From positions 1 through 36,121 of IMG/VR virus record IMGVR_UViG_3300031523_000003: DNA of 36,121 bases, one strand, 5' to 3'. The DNA comes from a virus. The translations under genes were made by a program, and so were the position numbers. The stretch's first letter is position 1. The number at the start of each line of letters is the position of its first letter. A model generated the notes under the pieces. That model saw only the letters and a list, made by a program, of their open reading frames with translations. It had not been told where the DNA came from and did no database searches. Shown piece by piece: positions 5,998 to 12,677 of this stretch.

Positions 5998-6261
5998 ATG
6001 CTAGGTCTAAGCACGTTAAAAACTTACGGACTCGGCATTCTAGCGTCTATTGTTGGCTTTCTAACGATAAGAAACAAGCTCCTAAGTCACAAAAACGAGA
6101 AGCTTGAGCATGACGCTTTAATTGTTGACGAAATAAAAGCGATTCACGAGCAGCAAGAAGAAGATACAGGCGAGGTTTTAGAAAATGAGCGCATTGAAAT
6201 TGAAAAAGAAATTAAATCTCTTGATACTCTTAGCAAGCGTGATAGGTTCAACAAGCTCTAA
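5998..6261 (+). CDS. Putative i-spanin (Rz-like)
   Basis: An 87-residue protein with an N-terminal transmembrane segment (about 8-24, TYGLGILASIVGFLTIR) and a long charged coiled coil (about 28-75) ending SLDTLSKRDRFNKL. Inner-membrane spanins have just this form: an N-terminal TM anchor and a periplasmic coiled coil that meets an outer-membrane lipoprotein partner. It is shorter than lambda Rz. A probable partner, a lipoprotein, lies at 7017, but a reverse-strand module separates them. It could also be an unrelated membrane protein. Its end overlaps the minus-strand HTH gene by 4 bases. Confidence 0.5.
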   Translation: MLGLSTLKTYGLGILASIVGFLTIRNKLLSHKNEKLEHDALIVDEIKAIHEQQEEDTGEVLENERIEIEKEIKSLDTLSKRDRFNKL

Positions 6262-6265
6262 TTAA
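6185..6265 (+). CDS. Short ORF embedded +1 in the i-spanin gene (doubtful)
   Basis: A 26-codon frame that starts inside the previous gene and ends at the same point. It reads as a basic start followed by LNLLILLASVIGSTSSN, like a signal sequence. Embedded Rz1 lipoproteins occupy this position in lambda, but there is no lipobox Cys and the frame stops at once. It may be a relic or chance; see findings. Confidence 0.2.
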   Translation: MSALKLKKKLNLLILLASVIGSTSSN

Positions 6266-6428
6266 AGAACTTGTTGTACTTGTTTGTGAGTATAAACACC
6301 CCGTCTTTAAGCTCTAACACTTCATTATCAAGAGCCAGTAAATTGGCAAGATGATGGTAGGAAACCCCTAGAGCCTCAGCACATTTAGCGCGAGACTCAT
6401 ATTTTTTTGCAAATTTAGATAGCTTCAT
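6258..6428 (-). CDS. Small HTH protein on minus strand
   Basis: A 56-residue protein, last of three minus-strand genes. Residues 1-40 fit a helix-turn-helix of the Cro/YdaS type: KFAKKYESRAKCAEALGVSYHHLANLLALDNEVL, with the turn at Gly21. The C-terminus is a short strand (GVFILTNKYNKFFN). It overlaps the 101-residue gene upstream by ATGA and the plus-strand i-spanin by 4 bases in convergent orientation. It is probably a regulator of its own module. Confidence 0.65.
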   Translation of the reverse strand: MKLSKFAKKYESRAKCAEALGVSYHHLANLLALDNEVLELKDGVFILTNKYNKFFN

Positions 6429-6730
6429 TTATTTAGCAACTCCCCTTCTTCTGATAAATAATTAAAATTGTTCTCAATGTCGTTATCTTCTAAAAACGCA
6501 TTAACGTCATCAATATCTAAAAGCTCATGCGCTTTATCTTGCAAGTCTGCATCATTATAATAGCACTCAGCAGACGATGGAACGCTCGCAACATGAGATT
6601 CGTTAGAGTTACCACTTAACTGAATTACTAGCTTCTCATCAAGTATGATATTTGCGCTATAATCCGTGCAATCAGTATTGCTATAATCAAAGAACTGTAT
6701 ATTTGTTACTACCATTTTTGAAATGTTCAT
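6425..6730 (-). CDS. Hypothetical acidic protein on minus strand
   Basis: A 101-residue protein when started at the ATG complementary to 6728-6730. A longer frame begins at 6772, but that would overlap the upstream 51-residue gene, and the ATG at 6730 has a leader almost the same as that of the gene upstream (GTTTAAAGTTTT and TTCTTAATC read on the plus strand), so I prefer it. The protein is rich in Asp, Asn and Ser, beta-like at first and ending with an acidic stretch (DDVNAFLEDNDIENN). No family recognised. Confidence 0.55.
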   Translation of the reverse strand: MNISKMVVTNIQFFDYSNTDCTDYSANIILDEKLVIQLSGNSNESHVASVPSSAECYYNDADLQDKAHELLDIDDVNAFLEDNDIENNFNYLSEEGELLNK

Positions 6731-6734
6731 ATTC

Positions 6735-6890
6735 TTAATCTCGTTTAAAGTTTTTAGCTGAATAAGTGTCATTTTTGATTTGATTAAGCATTTGCTCGCT
6801 CATTCTGTCTTTACCCGACCAGATAACGGTAACCTTGTAAAACTTACCGTTAATAATGTCAACACTGTTAAATGTTAGTGGTTTTTCCAT
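6735..6890 (-). CDS. Hypothetical 51-residue protein on minus strand
   Basis: A 51-residue protein, first gene of the minus-strand module. It opens MEKPLTFNSVDIINGKFYKVTVIW, an alternating strand-like pattern, then SGKDRMSEQMLNQIKN, a helix. No family. It follows a promoter on the same strand (6937-6965) and a leader of about 40 bases containing AGGATTAAG as ribosome site. Its stop lies 4 bases before the start of the next gene. The two genes share nearly the same leader, which supports both. Confidence 0.55.
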   Translation of the reverse strand: MEKPLTFNSVDIINGKFYKVTVIWSGKDRMSEQMLNQIKNDTYSAKNFKRD

Positions 6891-6936
6891 TTTCTTAATC
6901 CTGTTTAAAGTTTTGCTTGATTGCTTAACTGGGGTA

Positions 6937-6965
6937 ATATTAATACATCAGTGAACTTAATGCAA
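6937..6965 (-). promoter_or_regulatory. Candidate promoter for minus-strand module
   Basis: On the minus strand TTGCAT (complement of 6960-6965), 17-base spacer, TAATAT (complement of 6937-6942). Transcription would start near 6930 and reach the ATG at 6890 after a 40-base leader. The elements match consensus only in part; correct spacing and position make it plausible. Confidence 0.45.
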
Positions 6966-6984
6966 GCGTTAATATGAAATAAAT

Positions 6985-7014
6985 GCTAATTAGTTTAAAT
7001 AGTGTATAATTAGC
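6985..7014 (+). promoter_or_regulatory. Promoter with flanking inverted repeat, upstream of o-spanin
   Basis: A perfect TATAAT at 7005-7010 has no good -35 box. GCTAATTA (6985-6992) and TAATTAGC (7007-7014) form an inverted repeat that overlaps the -10, which looks like a regulator site or a substitute for the -35 contact. The distance from the -10 puts the start of transcription at about 7017, the A of the o-spanin ATG. Confidence 0.45.
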
Positions 7015-7016
7015 GC

Positions 7017-7268
7017 ATGAAAATACTTATTATCACATTATCTTTAATTTTATCGGGCTGTAAAACGCTAGAGATTGCTCATGATCCGCTGAAATGCGTT
7101 AATCAAAGGATAGTACCACTTTCTGAGTTAATGACTTACGAAGAGGTGGAGCCATTAACGGACGAGGCTTTCGGCAAGATAGAAAAATATATTATTACGT
7201 ACAAAAAGCGCATTGAATCACAATGTGAATTAATTAAACGGCACAACAACAATCATAAAAAGGATTAA
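7017..7268 (+). CDS. Putative o-spanin lipoprotein (Rz1-like)
   Basis: An 83-residue protein with a lipoprotein signal: MKILIITLSLILSGC, lipobox LSGC with Cys15, ready for signal peptidase II and lipid attachment. The mature part has two more Cys (27 and 69), VPLSELMTYEEVEPLTDEAFGKI and ESQCELIKRHN, a pattern seen in larger phage Rz1-like outer-membrane spanins. With an i-spanin it would fuse the membranes at the last step of lysis. There is no Shine-Dalgarno before the ATG, and the predicted transcription start falls on the ATG, suggesting leaderless translation. Its separation from the i-spanin candidate is unusual. Confidence 0.65.
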   Translation: MKILIITLSLILSGCKTLEIAHDPLKCVNQRIVPLSELMTYEEVEPLTDEAFGKIEKYIITYKKRIESQCELIKRHNNNHKKD

Positions 7269-7271
7269 CAA

Positions 7272-8111
7272 TTGAAATACATATTTTTACTATTTTTAAC
7301 ATTCTCACTGCAGGCGGCTGACGTCTCAGAATATACAGCTAATGGATCTATTCAGAATATCGGCGGTACTGACTTTAGCGGCTTGGAGTGGGGGACTACT
7401 GTAGATGGTGTGTCAGGTGAATTTAGAGTTGATAACAAAACAGGAATATTAACTTATCCAACCGGCTCTTGTGGTATAGGTGGCGATTTAGAAGGGATAG
7501 CTATGGGTGAACAGGGTACTTTTTACGCAGTCAATGAAGCTAAGAGCGGAATTAGTGTTTTTAATGTTGATAGTGTTACAGGGTGTACGGCTCCTAGGCG
7601 CTTTTTAGTAAGCGGGACTAATATAAATATTGAAGGAATAGCAGTAAAGGACGGTGTAATATATTTATTAGATGAAAACACAGGTGGAATTTATTGGTTA
7701 GTTGATAACTTCACAGGCTCGCAAGTTAAGCAATTGCTATTCACTATTCCAAATTGCCCTGGAGCTGGTGATTTAGCTTTCAACGGTGAAAACATTGTTG
7801 CTATTTGTGATGGAATACCTTTGTTACAAGAATACACGCTAAACGGTGACTTTGTAGCTGAAAATAATTATCAAGGAATTAACAACGCCGAGGCTTTGTA
7901 TTTTAACGATGATCAAATGTGCTTGGGCGGCGAACCTGATGAATATTTATGCTTTACTGGCGGCGACCCAGTTGATCCACCTCCACCACCTACAGAAGAA
8001 ACTTGTACTTATTCTGGGTCAGTTGTAATTAATATTGATACAGGCGCTTTTGACGCTCAAACAGTAGATTTTATTTGTCCAACAATTACAGCGAGTGGAA
8101 CGCTTAACTAG
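7272..8111 (+). CDS. Secreted beta-propeller protein (SdiA-regulated-like)
   Basis: A 279-residue protein, TTG start at 7272 with AAAGGATT before it. Residues 1-15 are a signal peptide with probable cleavage after LQA. The mature part has repeated blocks of about 45 residues typical of a beta-propeller: GLEWGTTVDGVSGEFRVD, DLEGIAMGEQGTFYAVNE, NIEGIAVKDGVIYLLDE, GDLAFNGENIVAICDG and NNAEALYFNDDQMCLGG. This pattern of EGIA/EAL followed by a Y or V strand resembles SdiA-regulated (YjiK) domains. A linker VDPPPPPTEE leads to a short Cys-containing end. It abuts the next gene with no gap. A secreted propeller is unusual in a phage; a role at the cell envelope is inferred. Confidence 0.65.
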   Translation: MKYIFLLFLTFSLQAADVSEYTANGSIQNIGGTDFSGLEWGTTVDGVSGEFRVDNKTGILTYPTGSCGIGGDLEGIAMGEQGTFYAVNEAKSGISVFNVDSVTGCTAPRRFLVSGTNINIEGIAVKDGVIYLLDENTGGIYWLVDNFTGSQVKQLLFTIPNCPGAGDLAFNGENIVAICDGIPLLQEYTLNGDFVAENNYQGINNAEALYFNDDQMCLGGEPDEYLCFTGGDPVDPPPPPTEETCTYSGSVVINIDTGAFDAQTVDFICPTITASGTLN

Positions 8112-9803
8112 ATGTCAATAGCTTACGACAATCAAGCATCTTCATTAACTTTCTCAACAGGTGTAACTGTAAGCATTACACCTGTTGGGACTCCGCGTGG
8201 CGTAATTGTCTATGTAGGCCAAAGAACGCCGGTTGACGATACTATAACCGGAATTACTTACGGCGGTGTATCGATGACAGAAATGTCAGACTCGCCTTTC
8301 TTGGGTACAAATGCAGAAGCGGCGGCGCTTTATGGTTATTTCTTAGGCTCTGGAATACCTACCGGGACACAAAACGCAGTAGTCACAGCAACAGCAAGCA
8401 GGGCAAAGATAGTACAGGTTATCACGCTAACCGCCGCCGCTGATTTGGAAGAAAATATAGCTGAACAGTTAATGGATTCTGACAATGTCAACAATCCAAG
8501 GGTGACATTAACACTTGCTAGTGCTGTAGATTCTTTTGTAAGTGAAATATTCATGTCGGGGAAGTCGTCGGTTGGCGGATTTTCTCCAATTTCTGGCTGG
8601 ACTTCGCGCTCGGAAAGCGACATGGGATCAAATGGAATAGGTGTTTATACTTATGACACTATTAGTTCAGCAGATGTAAGTTGCGGTTATGACAATTCAG
8701 GCAGCGGCGAAAATGTACAGCTATACGCGTCGGCATTCAATGAAATATCAGGCGGTTCGACACAGTTAGTATCATTAGATTTAGATAACCTTCAATCGAT
8801 TGGCGAAGTCACGCTAACCCAAGGAAATATACTAGCAGTTCAAGATATAAGCAACACTCAAGAACTCACAACTCCAATGCTTGCAGAAAAAACAAATTTA
8901 ACAACCAATAATCTTAATCAAATTCAAGATTTAAGCGTTGTTGATATGAGTTCATCTTCAAGTTTAGCGCTTGCAGATTTAGAGCAATTAAGCACGATCA
9001 CAAGTATTGGGTTAGTTCAGCAATCAAATCTAAACACTAACAACATAGAAAATGCTCAAGAGTTATCAATAGCTAGCCTAGTTCAAAAGGCTGTTTTATC
9101 GGTAAGCAACTTAGAGCAATTATCTACGATCTCAAATGTTAGCTTGGTTAATCAATCAAGTATAACTTTGCAGAACATCGAGCAAGATCATCAATTAACA
9201 AATGCAACCTTGATTCAAAATAACAACCTGCTATTAAACGGCATAGAGAGCGCTCAAGACGTTACATCACCAACACTAACACAGGCAAACATATTAACAG
9301 TTAGCGCAATAGAGACAGCTCAAGAGGCTAGCAACGTATCATTAGCCATTGCAGGCGTGTTGGGTGTTGCTTCATTGGTCCAAACGCAGTCAACAACAGA
9401 GCCAAATTTAAACCAAAATAGCTTATTATCGGTTGATGGTATTGAACAATCACACACGTTAAGCATTGCTAGCTTATTGCAGAAGCATGTTTTATTTGTA
9501 AACGGTTTGGAAAGCGGTAATGGATTAACTGCATCAACATTATCGGCAAACAGTATATCTTTACTGGTTGACGGAATAGAGCAATTACAACCGCTATCAA
9601 ATATAAGTTTAATTCAAGTGTCTATTTTGAGCGTAGACGACCTAACAACAATGGATTTAATTAGTGCGGTTAGTTTTGGTGGTATTGCCACTGGTTATAT
9701 GAAAGGTGAACTCTCAATATTTTCGGTGTATAATGGCTCAATAATGGTATCAAATGCCACAACAGGCGAAACTAAAGTTTTTAATTCAACAGATTTAAGT
9801 TAG
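8112..9803 (+). CDS. Phage protein with 14 tandem 22-residue repeats
   Basis: A 563-residue protein. Residues 1-215 form a beta-sandwich-like domain with YVGQRTPVDDTITGITYGG and SGWTSRSESDMG, seen in phage structural or adhesin proteins. Residues about 226-510 are 14 copies of a 22-residue unit, roughly N-L/I-E-Q-x-x-x-L-x-x-x-x-L-x-Q-x-x-x-L-x-V. Regularly spaced Leu/Ile with Gln and Asn at turns suggest a beta-solenoid rod. The last 50 residues (GGIATGYMKGELSIFSVYNGSI) form a small cap. A fibre or decoration protein is likely. It starts right after the stop of the propeller gene. Confidence 0.6.
   Translation: MSIAYDNQASSLTFSTGVTVSITPVGTPRGVIVYVGQRTPVDDTITGITYGGVSMTEMSDSPFLGTNAEAAALYGYFLGSGIPTGTQNAVVTATASRAKIVQVITLTAAADLEENIAEQLMDSDNVNNPRVTLTLASAVDSFVSEIFMSGKSSVGGFSPISGWTSRSESDMGSNGIGVYTYDTISSADVSCGYDNSGSGENVQLYASAFNEISGGSTQLVSLDLDNLQSIGEVTLTQGNILAVQDISNTQELTTPMLAEKTNLTTNNLNQIQDLSVVDMSSSSSLALADLEQLSTITSIGLVQQSNLNTNNIENAQELSIASLVQKAVLSVSNLEQLSTISNVSLVNQSSITLQNIEQDHQLTNATLIQNNNLLLNGIESAQDVTSPTLTQANILTVSAIETAQEASNVSLAIAGVLGVASLVQTQSTTEPNLNQNSLLSVDGIEQSHTLSIASLLQKHVLFVNGLESGNGLTASTLSANSISLLVDGIEQLQPLSNISLIQVSILSVDDLTTMDLISAVSFGGIATGYMKGELSIFSVYNGSIMVSNATTGETKVFNSTDLS
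8787..9638 (+). repeat. Coding tandem repeats, 66-base period
   Basis: Thirteen full units plus a partial unit, nearly all 22 codons long (the first 19, one 23), diverged at DNA level but sharing conserved Leu/Ile, Gln and Asn positions. The constant length with degenerate sequence shows that selection is on the fold, with old duplication rather than recent slippage. Confidence 0.8.
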
Positions 9804-9813
9804 AGGAAATAAC

Positions 9814-10176
9814 ATGGCTAAGAATATTCCAGATGCAAAATTAGATTTGATGTTAGCGGAGGTTGAGGGTACAAATATTCACGTATGTTCATCCGAACCG
9901 ACAACGTTCACAGAGGCAACGGCAACATTTCAACTTGCTAGCGATTCAGTTGGAACTTATACAAAAGCGAACGGCGCGACCGACGGCAGACAAAACACTC
10001 AGGCGGGAACCACTGGATCTACAATTGATAACACTGGAACAGCTTTACACGTAGCAATAACAACAACTACTGGCTCAGTATTAGAGCTTGTGACCACTGC
10101 GACTAGTCAGGCATTAACTGCGGGCGGAACGGTTGATATTGGTTCATTTATTCACACACTAAGAGATCCGACATAA
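9814..10176 (+). CDS. Hypothetical phage structural protein
   Basis: A 120-residue protein starting MAKNIPDAKLDLMLAEVEGTNIHVCSSEP, then a Thr/Ala/Gly-rich beta-strand section with GTYTKANGATDGRQNTQAG and a final SFIHTLRDPT. Proteins of this form lie upstream of terminase genes in many siphovirus genomes. They look like beta-sandwich structural or assembly proteins; no function is established. A GAGGAAAT ribosome site precedes the ATG. It overlaps the next gene by TAATG. Confidence 0.55.
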   Translation: MAKNIPDAKLDLMLAEVEGTNIHVCSSEPTTFTEATATFQLASDSVGTYTKANGATDGRQNTQAGTTGSTIDNTGTALHVAITTTTGSVLELVTTATSQALTAGGTVDIGSFIHTLRDPT

Positions 10177-10379
10177 TGAAAAGATTTGAAGTTACAGAAA
10201 ATCCACATTTTGATCATAAAGGTCAGCGATTCCACTTAGGTGATATACTTTCTCATGAGGATGGTCAGTACTTTTGCGATCTAGGCTGGGCTAAGTGCGC
10301 AACTACAGGCGAGCAAGGCGAAAGGATACCTGGAACTAGTAAAATACAACCCCATAATGTGACGTCTAAGGCTAAATAA
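10176..10379 (+). CDS. Hypothetical 67-residue protein
   Basis: A 67-residue protein with FEVTENPHFDHKGQRFHLGDILSHEDGQYFCDLGWAKCATT, a compact beta-rich domain with a GDIL and a DLGWAK motif, and a polar tail. Similar short proteins are frequent next to structural genes in proteobacterial phages, where they are unnamed. It is coupled to both neighbours by TAATG overlaps, which supports it as a real gene. Function unknown. Confidence 0.55.
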   Translation: MKRFEVTENPHFDHKGQRFHLGDILSHEDGQYFCDLGWAKCATTGEQGERIPGTSKIQPHNVTSKAK

Positions 10380-10693
10380 TGTCGACTATCTTACTAAGTG
10401 AGGGTAATTCGTTTTATGTTCAAATAACTTTGACTAATCCGCTTGATAGTACGTTTATCAATGATGCGACGGTTACAGGTAAGATAGATAACTTCGATGA
10501 CACTGAAGCAGTTCCAAGCTTCTCTATTCCTTACGTTGCTGCAAGTAGCGGAATTTACAGAGCAACTTTGGCTCCCGATGTTGACATTATCAATGGTAAG
10601 ACTTACAAAGTAATTATTGATTCGGTTGGTAGTGATGGATTGGTGGGTCATTGGGAATGCACGGTAGTAGCGACAAAAGCGACGGGGTGTTAA
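10379..10693 (+). CDS. Hypothetical Ig-like structural protein
   Basis: A 104-residue, beta-rich protein: ILLSEGNSFYVQITLTNPLDSTFINDATVTGKI, then FSIPYVAASSGIYRATLAPDVDI, and KTYKVIIDSVGSDGLVGHWECTVVA. This order of strands with a YRATL strand and a GHWE strand is characteristic of immunoglobulin-like folds found in phage accessory structural proteins. It is coupled to the previous gene by TAATG. No function can be assigned from sequence alone. Confidence 0.55.
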   Translation: MSTILLSEGNSFYVQITLTNPLDSTFINDATVTGKIDNFDDTEAVPSFSIPYVAASSGIYRATLAPDVDIINGKTYKVIIDSVGSDGLVGHWECTVVATKATGC

Positions 10694-10815
10694 TGATGAA
10701 AGAATACTTAGAGAAATACAGATATTCAAAAGAGGCTGAATTGATAAAGAAAGGCTTAACGAAAGAAAACGCTAAACGATTAGCTAAGCGCATCAAAGAC
10801 GCTAATAAGAAGTAA
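10693..10815 (+). CDS. Small basic hypothetical protein
   Basis: A 40-residue, very basic protein rich in Lys, starting at ATG 10693 (TAATG overlap with the previous stop) or the next ATG 3 bases on. It consists of two short helices, EYLEKYRYSKEAELIKKG and LTKENAKRLAKRIKDANKK. No family is known; similar tiny proteins often precede terminase small subunits. The overlapping start and lack of any competing frame support it. Confidence 0.5.
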   Translation: MMKEYLEKYRYSKEAELIKKGLTKENAKRLAKRIKDANKK

Positions 10816-10839
10816 TAACATCTCTAAAGGGGATTGAAT

Positions 10840-11292
10840 ATGGCTAAGCCTAAAGCGAGTGGGAGACCAACCAAATATAGTCAAAAGTACAATGAGCAGG
10901 CTAGAAAGCTTTGCTTAATGGGTTATACGGATAAGCAACTAGGTAAGTTTTTCGAGGTTGCTGAATCAACTATAAATAAATGGAAGATAGATCATCGAGG
11001 TTTTTCGGAGTCCTTAAAGGCTGGCAAAGAGGTTGCAGACGCTGACGTAACTGCTAGTTTGTTTGAGCGAGCGAAAGGCTACTCACACATAGAAACAAAA
11101 GTTTTTAATAATCAAGGTGAGATACTTACTCATGATGTAAATAAAATATATCCTCCTGACCCGATATCCATAAAATACTGGCTTAATAATAGGCAGCCAT
11201 TAAGGTGGAGGGAAAAGGTGGAAGAAAGCAATGAAAAAGATGAAACGCTTGCAAACTCAGTCTCAAAATTAATTGATAGGCTACCGAATTAA
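10840..11292 (+). CDS. terS: Terminase small subunit
   Basis: About 150 residues from ATG 10840; a TTG at 10834 is less likely as AAAGGGG sits 7 bases before the ATG. The N-terminus has GRPTKYSQKYNEQARKLCLMGYTDKQLGKFFEVAESTINKWK, a helix-turn-helix of terminase small subunits that bind the packaging site. The middle GYSHIETKVFNNQGEILTH and PPDPISIKYWLNNRQPLRWREK blocks are typical of this family. It recruits the large subunit to phage DNA. The end overlaps the large subunit by TAATG. Confidence 0.9.
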   Translation: MAKPKASGRPTKYSQKYNEQARKLCLMGYTDKQLGKFFEVAESTINKWKIDHRGFSESLKAGKEVADADVTASLFERAKGYSHIETKVFNNQGEILTHDVNKIYPPDPISIKYWLNNRQPLRWREKVEESNEKDETLANSVSKLIDRLPN

Positions 11293-12605
11293 TGCAAAGC
11301 GGAAACCTGCAACTAGATAGACAGCTTGCAAGATGGTATAAATTAAAGGATCATCCTGTTCAGCTTGCTTTAGTCGAAGCAGTAAAAAACGGTGTCAGGT
11401 TTCCACTAGTCCCAGCCGGAAGGCGTTCAGGTAAGACAGAAAGATTTAAGCGTTTTTTGGTTAAGCAAGCAAACAAGACGGTCGGCGCTTATTTTGCAGC
11501 AGCACCGACTCACGACCAAGCTAAAAAAATATTTTGGGATGACTTGTTGAAGTTTTCGTTATCATTTACTCATTCGAAACGTCCAAATATATCCGAGCGC
11601 ATTATATATCTAAACAACGGATCAGAAATGCACGTATTAGGCTTAGATAAACCACAACGTATCGAAGGCATACCGTGGAAAGGTGGCGGCATTGATGAAT
11701 TCGCAGATATAAAGCCCGAAGCGTGGGAGTCAAACATTTACCCGGCATTAAATACGGTCAATCCACTTGATCCAGATTATAGGGCGTGGTGCTGGTTGCT
11801 TGGCGTACCTGATGGATTGAATCATTACTACGATCTATGTCAGAAGGCGGAAGTTGACGCAGATGCAAGCTTTAAAGTATTTCACTGGATGACTGCAGAA
11901 ATATTTCCCGAAATGGCAGCGGATGCTAAAAAAGTTATGTCACTCAAGCAATACAGGCAAGAGTTTGAAGCGTCATTTGAAACAGCGTCAGGCCGCATAT
12001 ATGAAGATTACTCAAAAGACAACCACACAACAGAAACAATACAGGAACATGAGCAGCTGCTTTGGTACCATGACTTTAACTACACGCCATTAAGCAGTGG
12101 TGTCGGCGTCAAGCGCGGGAGCGATTATTACTTGCTTGAAGAAATTGTATTGGTATCAGCTGTCGCTTTAAACTCGGCGCAAGAGTTTGTCGAGCGATAC
12201 AAGGATCATAAAAATAAGCGTGTAATCATATACGGAGATCCAGCAGGGAAAGCGGGCGAAAAACACAGCCAAGCATCAGACTACACAGATATAGAATCAG
12301 AATTAAGGTCGAACGGATGGACTTTTGATCGTAGAGTTCGGTCAAAAGCTATGAGTATAAAAGACAGCCAAAACGCACTAAGAGCAAAGATTAAATCTGC
12401 GAACGGCGGCATTTGTTTATATGTAAACACAATAAACGCACCATATACACATAAAGGGCTTTCTACCGTGCAGCTTAAGAAAGGTTCGACATTTATGGAG
12501 GTCGAAAGCGATTACCAGCATATTACGACTGCCGTACGATATATGATGGACTATGAACATCCTGTAATTAGATCGATAACAACAGCGCAACGGATGATAG
12601 TGTAA
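11292..12605 (+). CDS. terL: Terminase large subunit
   Basis: A 437-residue packaging motor. Walker A is GRRSGKT at 43-49, with PAGRRSGKTE context, Walker B ends GGGIDEFADI with D135-E136, and the nuclease domain has WYHDFNYTP (D261) and IIYGDPAGK (D316), with D408 or D420 as a third metal-binding acid. The ATPase domain pumps DNA into the prohead, and the nuclease domain cuts concatemers. Length and order are normal for a siphoviral terminase with an HK97-like packaging type. Start by TAATG overlap. Whether packaging uses cos or pac sites cannot be told. Confidence 0.95.
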   Translation: MQSGNLQLDRQLARWYKLKDHPVQLALVEAVKNGVRFPLVPAGRRSGKTERFKRFLVKQANKTVGAYFAAAPTHDQAKKIFWDDLLKFSLSFTHSKRPNISERIIYLNNGSEMHVLGLDKPQRIEGIPWKGGGIDEFADIKPEAWESNIYPALNTVNPLDPDYRAWCWLLGVPDGLNHYYDLCQKAEVDADASFKVFHWMTAEIFPEMAADAKKVMSLKQYRQEFEASFETASGRIYEDYSKDNHTTETIQEHEQLLWYHDFNYTPLSSGVGVKRGSDYYLLEEIVLVSAVALNSAQEFVERYKDHKNKRVIIYGDPAGKAGEKHSQASDYTDIESELRSNGWTFDRRVRSKAMSIKDSQNALRAKIKSANGGICLYVNTINAPYTHKGLSTVQLKKGSTFMEVESDYQHITTAVRYMMDYEHPVIRSITTAQRMIV

Positions 12606-12629
12606 TATTCCAGCTCACTATTGTATAAT
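12601..12629 (+). promoter_or_regulatory. Candidate promoter before portal gene
   Basis: TATAAT at 12624-12629 lies in the 72-base gap between terminase and portal genes. The -35 region at 12601-12606 is a poor match. TCGG/CCGA at 12642-12654 can form a tiny hairpin after it. A weak or activator-dependent internal promoter is possible. Confidence 0.35.
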
Positions 12630-12677
12630 ATGCAAACAAATTCGGTTAAGCCGATAAACTAAATTAAAAGGCTTAAT

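Noticed and set aside
12642-12654. Terminator between terminase and portal genes
   Set aside because: Only a 4-pair stem and no T-run.
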